From Glandiceps talaboti (taxonomy: Eukaryota; Hemichordata; Enteropneusta; Spengelidae): a DNA stretch of 64,000 bases. The position numbers and the translations under genes were made by a program. Below the pieces are notes generated by a model. That model did no database searches, was not told the DNA's origin, and saw nothing but the letters and a program-made list of their open reading frames with translations. Shown piece by piece: positions 36,401 through 44,587 of the stretch (its first letter is position 1; each line of letters opens with the position of its first letter). The stretch is from the NCBI RefSeq assembly GCF_964340395.1, contig NC_135566.1:2239501-2303500 (forward strand), read 5' to 3'.

Positions 36401-37529
36401 TTCCAACTGATAAACAACACGATAACTTACTACTTCTACATCCCCACTGTGGACACACCTATAGATGTATTTTGTGTCTTTTGCATTTGAAGTTGTCTGA
36501 GTGTGTGTAAAAAAGTCATGTCACACAAATAAAACACTAAAGTAACATTATTTCTACTGTAAATCCATCTTTCTATTATGTAACTTGTTCTTGTTCAAAA
36601 TATGATCATATGGTCAGTAAGAGATAGTAATATTTATTGTTAATACAAATCAAAGTCAGGAAATGAAATATGGTCACAACTTGTGCTACCTATCCCCGGT
36701 AATATAACTTGCAATGTATCAGAATATAGAACTATAAGTAAGGATATACAACAAGGCATGTTAGCATTAAGTTTTATATCTTATACTAAAACCACAGCTC
36801 CTTTTGTGGTGATGACTTGATGATATTCAGAATACAACTGCATCCCATCTCTTGTTTTCACATATATACATGCAAATCAGGTCACATTGATCAGTTGTCA
36901 GGGGCAACATGGTATTATTGCAGTAAAACACTGCAGATTTGAGTCGTGCTTCTGAAGTCTAGGTCACAATAGTATGCAGTCTTAGTTTCAAATAGTAAGG
37001 GGTTAGAGTTTGTAAGGATAGTGTAAACATTCTATATGGATTCATTTATTTACTGCAATATGAATCTTGCTTACAAACTCTAATGGTGTGTTATAGTATA
37101 GAGTGCACAGTTTATGTGAATACACTGAAAGATAAGTTTACAGGATTTCTGTTTTTGTGAAACTTATCAGATTTGACCATTTTCTTGTTTCTTTTATATT
37201 AAAAAGGATAATTTGTTAATTGTAAATATACATATATATGTTCATTGCTATTCCTATTGAAAATGTTCTCATTATTTTGCCAATTAAGTTGCTATATAAA
37301 AATATACGACCAATAGTATTGAATGTTTTCACCTCAATATGTAGAATTTTATAGAAATACTACCGTAATATCAACTTTCAGGAATTATGCTGTGTTTTCT
37401 TTTTCCACAGATTAAATATTCTATTTCTCCTTCCTTTCAGAAATGGCAGAGAGGCATGATGCCAAGGCTGTGCTGAAGATTGCCAGAGACTTGGTTTTCA
37501 AGTTACAGAACTTGATAGAAAATAAGTAA
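12524..37529 (+). CDS. SGSM1/2: SGSM1/SGSM2-like small G protein signalling modulator (RUN-RBD-TBC), 5' end missing
   Basis: Predicted cytosolic and vesicle-associated GTPase-activating protein for Rab-family GTPases that also binds Rap/Rab through its N-terminal half. Exons: 12524-12692, 14085-14213, 14834-14901, 15290-15441, 16160-16342, 17164-17294, 24946-25013, 25831-26133, 26598-26796, 27373-27437, 28888-29033, 29463-29531, 30641-31480, 32093-32300, 33082-33191, 34963-35059, 35972-36139, 37441-37529. All have AG/GT borders and the phases join without a break to give 1063 residues ending IENK-stop. Order: RUN (1-170), Rab-binding/PH-like region (about 235-395), Ser/Pro linker (400-465), TBC start (470-575), acidic insert (575-840), TBC core (840-1063). 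The TBC arginine finger (IEKDVQR) and glutamine finger (GYVQGM) are intact, so GAP activity is expected. Family membership rests on strong remembered similarity to human SGSM2 along nearly the whole length. SGSM1 and SGSM2 cannot be told apart; a single pre-duplication invertebrate gene is likely. Confidence 0.93.
13840..13985. repeat. Dispersed repeat family 4, copy 1
   Basis: The block 'ggagaaatgcagttg...', 'tgacgtacatgatgttttt', 'cacaaaaatatacacaatt' and 'agactaacaataacag' is shared with 25055-25200 and 36150-36290. This copy ends about 100 bp before the SGSM exon at 14085. No terminal repeats are visible. Confidence 0.55.
14440..14690. repeat. Dispersed repeat family 5, copy 1
   Basis: About 250 bp shared with 22780-23035. 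It includes 'caaacccaccatcttgaatg', 'gcattatgggaaa', 'gtttgtagccacaaatgatc' and 'catagtcctttgc'. It lies in the intron between 14213 and 14834. A minus-strand open frame over it is not a gene. Confidence 0.65.
15415..16030 (+). repeat. Minisatellite made of an exon end plus its splice donor
   Basis: The last 27 bases of the exon ending at 15441 (encoding [10 protein letters not shown]) and the following donor are repeated about nine times in the intron as 'cccagtcacccaaaagaccc' + 'agtctacag'. Middle copies form a 90-100 bp composite unit with 'tactgatgagatattttgta' and 'taaaccctgtcactcacaag'. Good GT donors survive after copies at 15532, 15935 and 15980 (gtgagg, gtaagg, gtgagg) besides the real one at 15442. 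Reading through from the exon meets TAA at 15526-15528. Confidence 0.85.
16160..26133 (+). CDS. SGSM1/2: SGSM exons 5-8: linker and Rab-binding (PH-like) region
   Basis: Exons 16160-16342, 17164-17294, 24946-25013 and 25831-26133. The first carries [19 protein letters not shown]; the next [20 protein letters not shown]; the third [20 protein letters not shown]; the fourth [20 protein letters not shown] and [20 protein letters not shown], ending in a basic KLKRK patch and TDYVFRI. In SGSM proteins this part is the Rab-binding domain, reported to have a PH-like fold. The intron between 17294 and 24946 (7.65 kb) is the longest in the gene. Confidence 0.92.
16327..16488 (+). repeat. 81-bp tandem duplication across an exon/intron border
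   Basis: Bases 16327-16407 are repeated at 16408-16488 with about four changes. The unit contains the last 16 nt of the SGSM exon (encoding VLVQP), its donor gtaagt, and 65 nt of intron ending 'gttattccccaatattt', which is the start of the adjacent MITE. A second intact donor therefore lies at 16424. Reading from the exon to it stays open for 27 codons. The TGA in the second copy (16433-16435) lies beyond that donor. Confidence 0.88.
16475..16800. mobile_element. MITE family 3, copy with palindromic core
   Basis: A long imperfect palindrome: 'ccccaatatttc' ... 'gtgacctaagggg' ... 'tgtcac' on the left, mirrored by 'gtgacaacccttaggtcatg' ... 'gaagacaaatatttgagaat' on the right. It is followed by the 'ataattataccagtg' and 'cagcagaaccagtgacatag' block found also near 9728 and, inverted, at 60236-60420. 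No coding capacity. Confidence 0.7.
18305..18455. repeat. (TTTA)n microsatellite
   Basis: About 150 bp of TTTA repeats with interruptions 'tcagtca' and 'gtat'. Open frames reading Leu-Phe-Ile-Tyr repeats are artefacts. Confidence 0.9.
18711..18885. repeat. 40-bp tandem array, about 4.3 copies
   Basis: The unit is 'gcctagcaaccatactaacc' + 'tagaactcagagaaaatact', with C/T variation at one or two positions. Confidence 0.88.
19743..19866. repeat. 24-bp tandem array, 5 copies
   Basis: The unit 'gtctgaaactaagacagtga' + 'gaaa' is repeated almost exactly; two copies read 'acaatgag'. Confidence 0.9.
20103..20147 (+). ncRNA. Candidate minimal hammerhead ribozyme (Penelope-like element type)
   Basis: The core CTGAAGA lies at 20109-20115 and GAAA at 20129-20132. 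Stem I: AGTTGT (20103-20108) pairs with ACGACT (20142-20147), five Watson-Crick pairs and one G.U. Stem II: CGCT (20117-20120) pairs with AGCG (20124-20127) around a TGA loop, with a T.T mismatch next to the core. Stem III: ACT (20132-20134) pairs with AGT (20138-20140) around CTG, giving U16.1 at 20140 and A17 at 20141 as the predicted cleavage position. Short stem III and this layout are known for hammerheads of Penelope-like retroelements. The flanks (about 19930-20160) are richer in CpG than their surroundings, which fits a younger insertion. No reverse transcriptase is present in the window. Confidence 0.55.
21310..21515. repeat. Tandem array, about 27-34 bp units
   Basis: Repeats of 'gcagcacactgtaattgatt' + 'gaaggg' with variants ('gatacaaggg', 'gttgcatcacac'). 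The copies are degraded at the 5' side and cleaner toward the 3' side. Confidence 0.8.
21810..21905. repeat. Short tandem repeat, 3 copies
   Basis: The unit 'acacattcaaactgattggt' + 'tgaaaaaat' is repeated three times. Confidence 0.8.
22780..23035. repeat. Dispersed repeat family 5, copy 2
   Basis: Matches 14440-14690 through 'gcaaacccgccatcttgaat', 'gcattatgggaaat', 'gtttgtagtcataaataatc' and 'cccatagtcctttgcgtc'. The ends are not defined by inverted repeats that I can see. Confidence 0.65.
23398..23692. repeat. (TG)n / (TGTA)n microsatellite
   Basis: About 290 bp of TG with TGTA, TGCA and CGTG variants. Long open frames on both strands arise only from the repeat. Confidence 0.9.
25055..25200. 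repeat. Dispersed repeat family 4, copy 2
   Basis: Shares 'gttgatgtttcacccatagg', 'acatgatgtttttgacacaa', 'agataaacacaatt' and 'actaacaactgaacagac' with 36150-36290 and 13840-13985. It begins about 45 bp after the SGSM donor at 25014. Confidence 0.6.
25235..25586. mobile_element. MITE family 2, copy 1
   Basis: The left end is 'tctggcctgataaaaaaatt' and the right end reads outward, on the opposite strand, as 'ttaggcctaataaaaaaaat'; inward both carry GGTTCCG-like bases. Inverted ends are about 33 bp. The interior ('gtacagccattacagattgg', 'agaacagttttatattgtct') is shared with copies at 44200-44587 and 54085-54375. No transposase. A target duplication is not evident. Confidence 0.75.
26598..29531 (+). 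CDS. SGSM1/2: SGSM exons 9-12: Ser/Pro linker into the TBC domain
   Basis: Exon 26598-26796 is a low-conservation Ser/Thr/Pro-rich linker. Exons 27373-27437 ([17 protein letters not shown]), 28888-29033 ([20 protein letters not shown]) and 29463-29531 ([12 protein letters not shown]) match the conserved start of the SGSM TBC region. The 65-nt exon ends 'ggat' at a GT donor. Both the exon end and the donor are repeated in the intron that follows. Confidence 0.9.
27245..27342. repeat. Two-copy tandem repeat, about 38 bp
   Basis: 'caatatcaaactgagtatca' + 'aaagtgataattttgcca' is repeated once. It lies 30 bp before the SGSM exon at 27373 and is not part of it. Confidence 0.75.
27434..27692 (+). 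repeat. 84-bp minisatellite seeded by an exon end and donor
   Basis: The first copy starts in the exon ('ggat' at 27434-27437, then the functional donor gtaagt). Copies start again at 27517 and 27601 and a partial one at 27685. In the second and third copies the donor GT has become AT ('ggatataag'). In the fourth the donor is deleted. The remainder of the unit ('gaatatgcaaatgaataata' and 'gcaaatttgtgaatgttag') is well conserved. Confidence 0.85.
29724..30046. repeat. 43-bp tandem array, about 7 copies
   Basis: The unit is 'gataaaatgtagtaatgtta' + 'gtaagatttttgttgaaccagac'. It sits in the intron between 29531 and 30641, about 190 bp after the donor. Confidence 0.88.
30325..30476. repeat. Two-copy repeat with a relative near 4496
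   Basis: A unit of about 76 bp ('cttcactagtcattgatg', 'gtacactg', 'ttgatgtccatgtgtaa') is tandemly duplicated. A diverged relative containing 'gtacactagcttgatgtcca' lies at 4496-4560, so this is also a dispersed repeat. Confidence 0.6.
30641..31480 (+). CDS. SGSM1/2: SGSM exon 13: long acidic insert within the TBC domain
   Basis: A single 840-nt exon, exactly 280 codons in phase 0. It opens with [20 protein letters not shown], a conserved TBC motif, and then [20 protein letters not shown]. The rest is a poorly conserved, acidic, Ser-rich stretch with runs of Asp/Glu and many SP or SxxE sites, probably disordered and phosphorylated. Human SGSM1/2 have an insert at the same place, so this is a family trait, and the length is comparable. 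The minus-strand open frames across the exon are shadows. Confidence 0.92.
31679..31960 (+). mobile_element. tRNA-derived SINE with ATT-repeat tail
   Basis: A tRNA-like head contains an A box (tggctgagcgg at 31691-31701) and a B box (ggttcgaaccc at 31734-31744). It is followed by a conserved-looking central part ('aggttttccctgcgtactct', 'ggtttcctcctg') and a short (ATT)n tail ending near 31957. The box A to box B distance suits a class II tRNA ancestor (Ser/Leu-like). It lies in the SGSM intron between 31480 and 32093, same strand as the gene. From memory, the central part recalls conserved cores of widespread metazoan SINEs; the exact class is not decided here. Confidence 0.75.
32093..37529 (+). 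CDS. SGSM1/2: SGSM exons 14-18: TBC catalytic core and stop
   Basis: Exons 32093-32300, 33082-33191, 34963-35059, 35972-36139 and 37441-37529. The first holds both catalytic fingers: IEKDVQR (arginine) and GYVQGMCDL (glutamine). The rest gives [72 protein letters not shown] and a C-terminal helix ending LIENK. The stop codon is at 37527-37529. Similarity to vertebrate SGSM is highest here, with almost no gaps. Confidence 0.94.
32785..32935. repeat. Two-copy tandem repeat, about 75 bp
   Basis: 'gcttggtaccagcatagttg' + 'gtggagggtctatggtacga' and the following 30 bp are repeated once. A related fragment ('catagttggtagagggtcta') lies at 49470-49490. Confidence 0.8.
33213..34795. repeat. 21-bp array with 70-bp higher-order repeat, about 1.6 kb
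   Basis: The basic unit is 'cagtttacatgattgacata' + 'a' (21 bp). Many units are grouped into a 70-bp composite of 28 + 21 + 21 bp, where the 28-bp form carries 'cacttaatag' and the next unit starts 'ctg' instead of 'cag'. Composite starts near 33501, 33571, 33641 and 33711 are exactly 70 bp apart. Because 21 is a multiple of three, frames stay open and give seven-residue repeats on either strand. The array starts about 20 bp after the SGSM donor at 33192. Confidence 0.93.
35108..35480. repeat. 65-bp tandem array, about 5.5 copies
   Basis: The unit contains 'tacacaagtgtacatggtgt', 'acttggggtaattcacacag' and 'gttagcaagtgaaagtactg'. Copies are nearly identical, with the last ones truncated. It begins about 48 bp after the SGSM donor at 35060. 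Confidence 0.88.
36150..36290. repeat. Dispersed repeat family 4, copy 3
   Basis: Shares 'ggtgtttcacctatgggaca', 'tggtgtttttgacacaaaga' and 'cctaacaataacagagaccc' with 25055-25200. It starts only about 10-20 bp after the SGSM donor at 36140, so the open frame of the preceding exon runs into it by chance. Confidence 0.6.
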
Positions 37530-38785
37530 AAAACACTATACACATCACTCACCAGGCGTGTTACAACATATCTGAAAAAAAGGTCCTTGACTATTAAAGG
37601 TGGGACGTCTGACCTTTAACCTCAGTTAAAAGGTTAAAGTTCAACAACAACGTTCTAGCCAGTCATGTGTATATGTAACTAGTATTGTTCTAAAGTTACC
37701 TTGTGTTGTAATAATGTAATGTAATATCCCAGTGTAAAGTATAGGATGGCTGAAACAGATTGTATATCTGTAAAAAAAAAAGTGAACAAAGCCACTCTCG
37801 TGTGTTTCCACAAGATCAGAGTGTTATGTTAAGTAGCTAATATATAGCTAATAGGAGAAAGTGACAGGGAAGAAAAAGAATATTACAATCTGAAGATATC
37901 AGGAATGGTTCAGATTTATTCATTTCTGAATCGGTTCGGTAGGGGAAAGAAGTTATCTGTGCATGGTGCCAACTGAAGAGATGGTTGCCCTCTCAGTACC
38001 AAGCAAACCACAGTTGTATGTTTTATTACTTTTAACTAACAACTACAAAAATATTATTCAAACCAAAATCTGGATAACTTCCTAGCAACAGATGGATGTG
38101 TTTGCCACAGAAGGGGCTATTTATTTATTTTTGCCACTGGAAGGGGGAGCTATTTTATTTTATTGTCGTTGAGGGCGCTGCTGTACAAAAATTTACAGAT
38201 TTGCGTTTAAGGCTCTATAAACAAGAGAAAATTGTTTTGTAGAATTACTTGGAAGAATTATGATTTACAGAGATTTGGAAGACGTGTGATACTTGTCAAA
38301 TGTGTAAAGAAAGATATTAGTGTGGGAAAATATACTTAAAGTAGTGACAGTAAAGATGTAATGTACATCAATGTGTGTAGTTGATGTTATTAAATGTGGA
38401 AATATATTACCATAAGTGTATGAATTCCAATTTTAACAGAAAATATATCATTCTATTTTGAGAGAAAGGATAATTGTGTAAGTTATAAGTCAACAAAAAA
38501 AGAAGATTATCTGTATAAATTTTGTCTATTTAGTTGGAATGCCTTATTGTAAGTTGATAGAGATATTTATTGTCAATTTGTGTTTTACTCTGGTCTCAGA
38601 ACTAGCATTTACACTCTGTCTCTCTACTATTATATTTGGGAAAAAACTGTGAATGTATGATTTGTGATGTTGAAGGTGGTACCACTGTGAATAATATCAA
38701 CCAAAATGCAGTCACTTTGTTAGCTTGGTATAAGTTATCATATCGTAGTGGTGGTATATCTTTCATTTCTTTTTATGCATGGATA

Positions 38786-38900
38786 TTACATTCTTTTAGC
38801 TAGCCCCAGCCTGCAAACAGTCTGGCTATAAAGTCAATGATATTACATTCTTTTAGCCAGCCCCAGCCTGCAGATAGCCTGGCTATAAAGTCAATGATAT
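38786..38900. repeat. Two-copy tandem repeat, about 57 bp
   Basis: 'tattacattcttttagctag' + 'ccccagcctgcaaacagtct' + 'ggctataaagtcaatga' is repeated with a few changes. Confidence 0.75.
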
Positions 38901-39874
38901 TCACAAAGTGATTCAGTGTTTATTGTATCACCATGTATAGGGTTAGGTAATTAGTATTTGATCATAGAAGGGATATGGTCCGGAACCTTATACACAGTTT
39001 GTACACTTGTGGAGAGTCTTTCAATCCACCGCAAGTAATCATGGAATTTCAAATTATTCCTGGAAAATCCCAGAATTTCAAACCTATCCCAGGGAGTTCA
39101 TAAAAGTCCTGGAATTTCAAATAACTCCCGAATAGTACCTTAATATGTAAATTACACTTGGAATCTCTCTTGGAAACTGAATTTAAGACCTAATTAGTCA
39201 TAAAATATTAACAACAATTTTGATTTCATTGTTATAAGTCAAATAGATATATCAATAACATTTGTTCTACAAAATACTTAAAAATGACATAAATTCTCCT
39301 GGAAATATAATTCCAGTTTAAGCTTTGATAGAGGCTAATATATTCATAACAGGTCAAGGGTCATTGTTCCTCCCTTTACTTACTGCCTGTCTGTCATACA
39401 AATTATGTCTCCCCAAGTACATCAACCACAGACAATGTCTGTGCATAAACATACAATCCATAGATCCCAGGACGGTCTACAGAGTAACATTTAGTTGTTA
39501 TTAATTTCCATCAATGAATGACAAGTAATTTAATACAGACAAACTGTCTCACTCTATAGATATTTTTTCAAATATAAAGTAATTTATGCTTTTAAATCAC
39601 TCTGATTCTTTTCCCACACAAATGATGAAAAACAGATCTTTGTATTTGAATATACAAAACCCAAAATATATGTAAGTTCAAAGTCACTGCCAATAATGAG
39701 GGGTCAGGGTCACTGGAAAGCATATAGTTATTATATTGTACTTCCAAGACAAGTTATTTTACTTTGTAGCAGAATAACTACTTAATAGGGTTAGTTTATA
39801 CTTATAGTACATGTAGAAATGATTTGTGTGTAGTCCATGTAAATATAGAACAATATAGGGGAGTGAGTTCCATA

Positions 39875-40005
39875 CAATCTGATTAAAATCTGAAGTGGTG
39901 AAAGTGGCTTAAGGTGGTAATCACTCAGAACTAAACAAATGACACAAAACGATGGAAATAGAGGTAAATAAAGCATTTTCACCACATCAGATTTTAATCA
40001 GATTA
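39875..40005. mobile_element. MITE family 6 with 9-bp target duplication, copy 1
   Basis: Inverted ends of about 28 bp: left 'caatctgattaaaatctgaa' + 'gtggtgaaa'; the right end read on the other strand is 'taatctgattaaaatctgat' + 'gtggtgaaa'. Flanking 9-bp direct repeats 'agttccata' lie at 39866-39874 and 40006-40014. The element is 131 bp and non-coding. Nine-base duplications are typical of Mutator-like transposons. A second copy lies at 45918-46158. Confidence 0.8.
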
Positions 40006-40495
40006 AGTTCCATATAGCTTCCTTGATGTAGCTGTGATAACATGAAAATACTATTTCCTAAGATGAAGTACATTAGAGCCTTGCTATAAAGCCAGCAAAT
40101 GGACAGTTTGACAAAACCTGTTGACGTGAACAGACAAAACGTTACTCGTAACTAATTAGAACCCTTGGTCATGATATTATTACTATGTTTTACCAACCTG
40201 ATGAACATTGTGAGCGTCTTAGGTATTGGTGTTTTTATGTACATGTATATGCACTAGTTAAAGTAGCTGTCACAGCCAAGCCAAATATGGCTGTCTATCA
40301 ACAATTCAAATTGTTACAAGACAAATATTGCTGTCTGTCAGCAAATAAATTATAGAAACACTTACACTAAAGATTTGTCATCTGGGATCATATTGTTTTG
40401 ATGATTACTGCAGACACACACACAAGTTTAACTAGTTACAGATATATCATAAAAAAGTAAAAGTCTGACCAGGCTACTATGACTATGGTTGTGAT

Positions 40496-40518
40496 GGGGG
40501 GGGTGGGGGGGGGTGGGG
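40496..40518 (+). other. G-run, potential G-quadruplex
   Basis: Three long G runs separated by single T bases, followed by GGGG, on the plus strand. If this is in the SGSM 3' UTR it would be present in the transcript. The run could also be a sequencing or assembly weak spot. Confidence 0.5.
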
Positions 40519-40808
40519 TTCAAGCAAATAAGATACCCACTATATTATAAAAGTGTGTTAAAATTGATCAATTCCCTGGTGAGTATTATAATCCTGGTCC
40601 AAAGGGGCCTTAATGGCAAAATTATAAAGCCATTCCTCTCCCCTTCCCTATACATACACTATACTGGTATACTGGTTGATTTGATAAGTAGTTGTGAGTG
40701 TATCCACCAAGTTTATGTAGGTGATGTATCACCCATCAGTTGAACATGAACAAATCCTTCAAAGTGATCTACTATATTGTCTTTATGTTCAGTGTTTTAC
40801 TGTATGAT

Positions 40809-40891
40809 ATGTTGTGTCATTGCACCCTCACGGGCCTCCTCTCTCCCTCTGAGAGGGGTTGACTGATGGTGAGGGTGCCTTGTCACGACAT
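40809..40891. repeat. 83-bp hairpin element
   Basis: 'atgttgtgtcattgcaccct' + 'cac' at the left is mirrored by 'atgtcgtgacaaggcaccct' + 'cac' on the other strand at the right, giving a 23-bp arm with a loop of about 37 bp. It may be a very small MITE; no other copy was seen. Confidence 0.6.
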
Positions 40892-40999
40892 CCTTACAGA
40901 GTAATTCGATGTATAACATAGTCTCTACAACTTCATTCAAATGGAATTTGATTAAATTACTTTCTGTAAATAGTGAATTATACTTGTACAGTTGATTTG

Positions 41000-41425
41000 T
41001 TTTCAGCTAGTTTTCAGATTCATATTCTGTTGAAGGTCACACTCAAACTCAGTACATAACATTGTAAAGATGTTCTGCTAATTTTTTGTATTATGTCAAA
41101 GGTTGTAGTAGCCAATCCATGCATGATAATCTCAGCTAGCTTTCAGATGCAGTTTGGATTTCAGATTGTAGCAGGTAAACTTCTGACTCGTGCTATAATG
41201 ATGTAAAAAATATCAGCTCATTTTCAGATTCAGATTGTGTGAGATTGCAATCCAGGTCATGCTTCACCATACAAAGATTTTCAGCTAGTTTTCAGATTAT
41301 ATTGCTGAAGAATTTACAATCAAATCCATGCATGCGAAGGACAAATTAAATAATTCTTCAGCTAGTTTTCAGAATCAGATTGTGTTGAAGGTTGTAAATC
41401 AATCCATACATGACAATGCAGAGGT
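41000..41425. repeat. Diverged tandem repeat, about 5 copies of 80 bp
   Basis: The phrase 'tcagctagttttcagattca' recurs near 41005, 41131, 41214, 41280 and 41358. It is followed by 'gattgtgttgaaggttg'-like and 'atccatgcatgaca'-like text. Copies differ considerably. Confidence 0.65.
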
Positions 41426-42317
41426 TATGAGAATTCTATTTGGTTTGTAATTTCTTTTTACTAGTATTTGTGAATATGTACAGTTTTGTAGTTGAAAGTT
41501 TTATCAGTGTAAGTGCAATATTGGTAGTTTTTGAAAAAGTACAGATTGATTCTGCTCTGCTCGAAATGTTTGTTAATCTCAGTTTCCCTCACTATGTTTA
41601 CTTAAATAGTCACCCAAAAAGACAAAGTGTGAATTTGTTCACCCCGAGATTCAAAATTCTACCGGTACTGTTTTACTTATGAGGACCGGTCTAACATTTC
41701 ACTTACTATGTACAGTTCGTCAAAAAAAAAAGAATGAAATGAACACAGGACAAAAATGTTCTGAGTTGTTGACTGTCTGTGCAAATAGATGGCACCCATA
41801 CTGTGTACTAACCCAAAAGAAAGAATTCTGTATTTATTATGATGTGCCCATCATGAAAATAGATTTATGTCAAACTGTAATGTTTTGCAGGTGAGTTTAT
41901 TGTACTTGGACAGAGGCTAGTCCATTGTCAAATGTAGCATTGAGAATTGGAAGTCTGTTTAATAGAGAAGGAGTTGAGACTATGTCCAGGACATTCAAGG
42001 AACTCAGCTTTAATGAGAGAGATGAGAACATGTCCAGGACATACAAAGAACACAGATTACAGGGGCAGAAATGATTTCCTATGTAAATTATAGCCAATGG
42101 TAAACCTTGTAATTCCTGTCAGTGAAGTATGTCTGTATTATTGCAGTAACTATTAAAATAAATACGTATGAGAAAACAGTCAATAAAGTGTTGTAATATG
42201 GTGTTTTCTCACTACGTCAGCCATGATGTTGCCACTGCCCAACAATGTCAGTTTGTGATAGAAACTTGTTGAGATAACATGTACACAGTCCCATAAAGTA
42301 AGAGACTAAACTGTCAT

Positions 42318-43893
42318 CTATGAGGTAAAGCCTAACACTACTGGGAGTAACCCTTCTATGAGGTAAAGCCTAACACTACTGGGAGTAACCCTTCTATGAG
42401 GTAAAGCCTAACACTACTGGGAGTAACCCTTCTATGAGGTAAAGCCTAACACTACTGGGAGTAACCCTTCTATGAGGTAAAGCCTAACACTACTGGGAGT
42501 AACCCTTCTATGAGGTAAAGCCTAACACTACTGGGAGTAACCCTTCTATGAGGTAAAGCCTAACACTACTGGAAGTAACCCTTCTATGAGGTAAAGCCTA
42601 ACACTACTGGGAGTGACCCTTCTATGAGGTAAAGCCTAACACTACTGGGAGTAACCCTTCTATGAGGTAAAGCCTAACACTACTGGGAGTAACCCTTCTA
42701 TGAGGTAAAGCCTAACACTACTGGGAGTAACCCTTCTATGAGGTAAAGCCTAACACTACTGGGAGTATAACCCTTCTATGAGGTAAAGCCTAACACTACT
42801 GGGAGTGACCCTTCTATGAGGTAAAGCCTAACACTACTGGGAGTAACCCTTCTATGAGGTGAAGCCTAACACTACTGGGAGTAACCCTTCTATGAGGTAA
42901 AGCCTAACACTACTGGGAGTGACCCTTCTATGAGGTAAAGCCTAACACTACTGGGAGTAACCCTTCTATGAGGTAAAGCCTAACACTACTGGAAGTAACC
43001 CTTCTATGAGGTAAAACCTAACACTACTGGGAGTAACCCTTCTATGAGGTAAAGTCTAACACTACTGGGAGTACCCCTTCTATGAGGTAAAACCTAACAC
43101 TACTGGGAGTAACCCTTCTATGAGGTAAAACCTAACACTACTGGGAGTAACCCTTCTATGAGATAAGGCCTAACACTACTGGGAGTACCCCCTTCTATGA
43201 GGTAAAGCCTAACACTACTGGGAGTAACCCTTCTATGAGGTAAAACCTAACACTACTGGGAGTAACCCTTCTATGAGGTAAAGTCTAACACTACTGGGAG
43301 TACCCCTTCTATGAGGTAAAGCCTAACACTACTGGGAGTAACCCTTCTATGAGGTAAAACCTAACACTACTGGGAGTAACCCTTCTATGAGATAAGGCCT
43401 AACACTACTGGGAGTACCCCCTTCTATGAGGTAAAGCCTAACACTACTGGAAGTAACCCTTCTATGAGGTAAAACCTAACACTACTGGGAGTAACCCTTC
43501 TATGAGGTAAAGTCTAACACTACTGGGAGTACCCCTTCTATGAGGTAAAACCTAACACTACTGGGAGTAACCCTTCTATGAGGTAAAGTCTAACACTACT
43601 GGGAGTACCCCTTCTATGAGGTAAAACCTAACACTACTGGGAGTAACCCTTCTATGAGGTAAAACCTAACACTACTGGAAGTAACCCTTCTATGAGGTAA
43701 AACCTAACACTACTGGGAGTAACCCTTCTATGAGGTAAAGTCTAACACTACTGGGAGTAACCCTTCTATGAGGTAAAGTCTAACACTACTGGGGGTAACC
43801 CTTCTATGAGGTAAAGCCTAACACTACTGGGAGTAACCCTTCTATGAGGTAAAGCCTAACACTACTGGGAGTACCCCCTTCTATGAGATAAGG
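42318..43893. repeat. 38-bp satellite-like array, about 41 copies
   Basis: The unit is 'taaagcctaacactactggg' + 'agtaacccttctatgagg'. Variants (aaacc, agtct, gataaggcc, agtgacc, agtacccc) recur in blocks, for example a composite carrying 'gataaggcctaacac' with 'agtacccccttc' seen near 43160, 43395 and 43880. Most copies are otherwise identical, which indicates recent homogenisation. It lies between the convergent SGSM and COMMD7 genes. No spacer/repeat structure, so not CRISPR. Confidence 0.95.
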
Positions 43894-44199
43894 CCTCATA
43901 TCCCTGCAATTCAAGATTGTTAACATGCTTCCCTTGCTTCGCTGTCAGTATGCAAAATAGTAAAATGGGTCATCTTTTCCCTCACACATGTATTCTGTTT
44001 GTGTATCAATACATTTGTATGTTAGAATATGTATGATAGGAATGCATGTAACATTACTTTGGAGTTAAAGTTCACTGGTTATCCTATGATGTCTGAATGA
44101 AATGATGTTTGTTGACAAAGCTAATGCATCAGGGTGAGATAAAATAATATGTATCCTTGTGAAAGTATAATGTTAACCATTTATGTAATTTATCTTTAG

Positions 44200-44587
44200 T
44201 TAGGCCTAATAAAAAAAATTGTCACTGGTTCCGATTGCGCTCAATTTTAGAATAGAAGGTGTAGGTAGATTTTTTATTTTATTTTTTATATTTTTTTCAT
44301 GTGTGTGTCTAGTTCAGGTAGTTATGTTTTCCATTGTTTTCCAAATGGTCTCTGTGTTAGTAGTTTCTTCCCATCAGATGTACAGCCATTACAGATTGGA
44401 AGAACAGTTTTATATTGTCTTTTTAAGTTGATGTCAGTTTCTGCATCCACTATTTCTCATGAGACTTCACAATTTTTGCGATTTTATCACTTTTTCTTCA
44501 ATACGTAAAAAGAAGTTAAGGGTCAGCAGTGAAAAACTGGGTAGGGTCGGGTAAGCAGAACCAAACAATTATTTTTTATAGGCCTTA
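44200..44587. mobile_element. MITE family 2, copy 2
   Basis: Left end 'ttaggcctaataaaaaaaat' + 'tgtcactggttccg'; right end '...agcagaaccaaacaattat' followed by 'tttttataggcctta'. The interior matches 25235-25586 and 54085-54375 ('gatgtacagccattacagat', 'ttgtctttttaagttgatgt'). Short open frames inside are not genes. Confidence 0.78.

Larger units (their letters stand above)
37530..42187 (+). other. SGSM1/2: Probable SGSM 3' UTR and downstream flank
   Basis: No coding segment is visible. Candidate poly(A) signals AATAAA occur at 42157-42162 and 42182-42187, the second followed by GT-rich sequence. I did not see a clear AATAAA in the first kilobase after the stop. The 3' UTR would then be about 4.6 kb, but a shorter form using a variant signal cannot be excluded. 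The region holds a MITE, a G-run and diverged repeats listed separately. Confidence 0.35.

Noticed and set aside
42318-43893. CRISPR array
   Set aside because: Units are contiguous 38-mers without unique spacers, and the window is a eukaryotic genome.
44219-44508. Hydrophobic 69-70 codon frames
   Set aside because: They lie inside MITE family 2 and are shared with 25257-25445 only because the repeat is shared.
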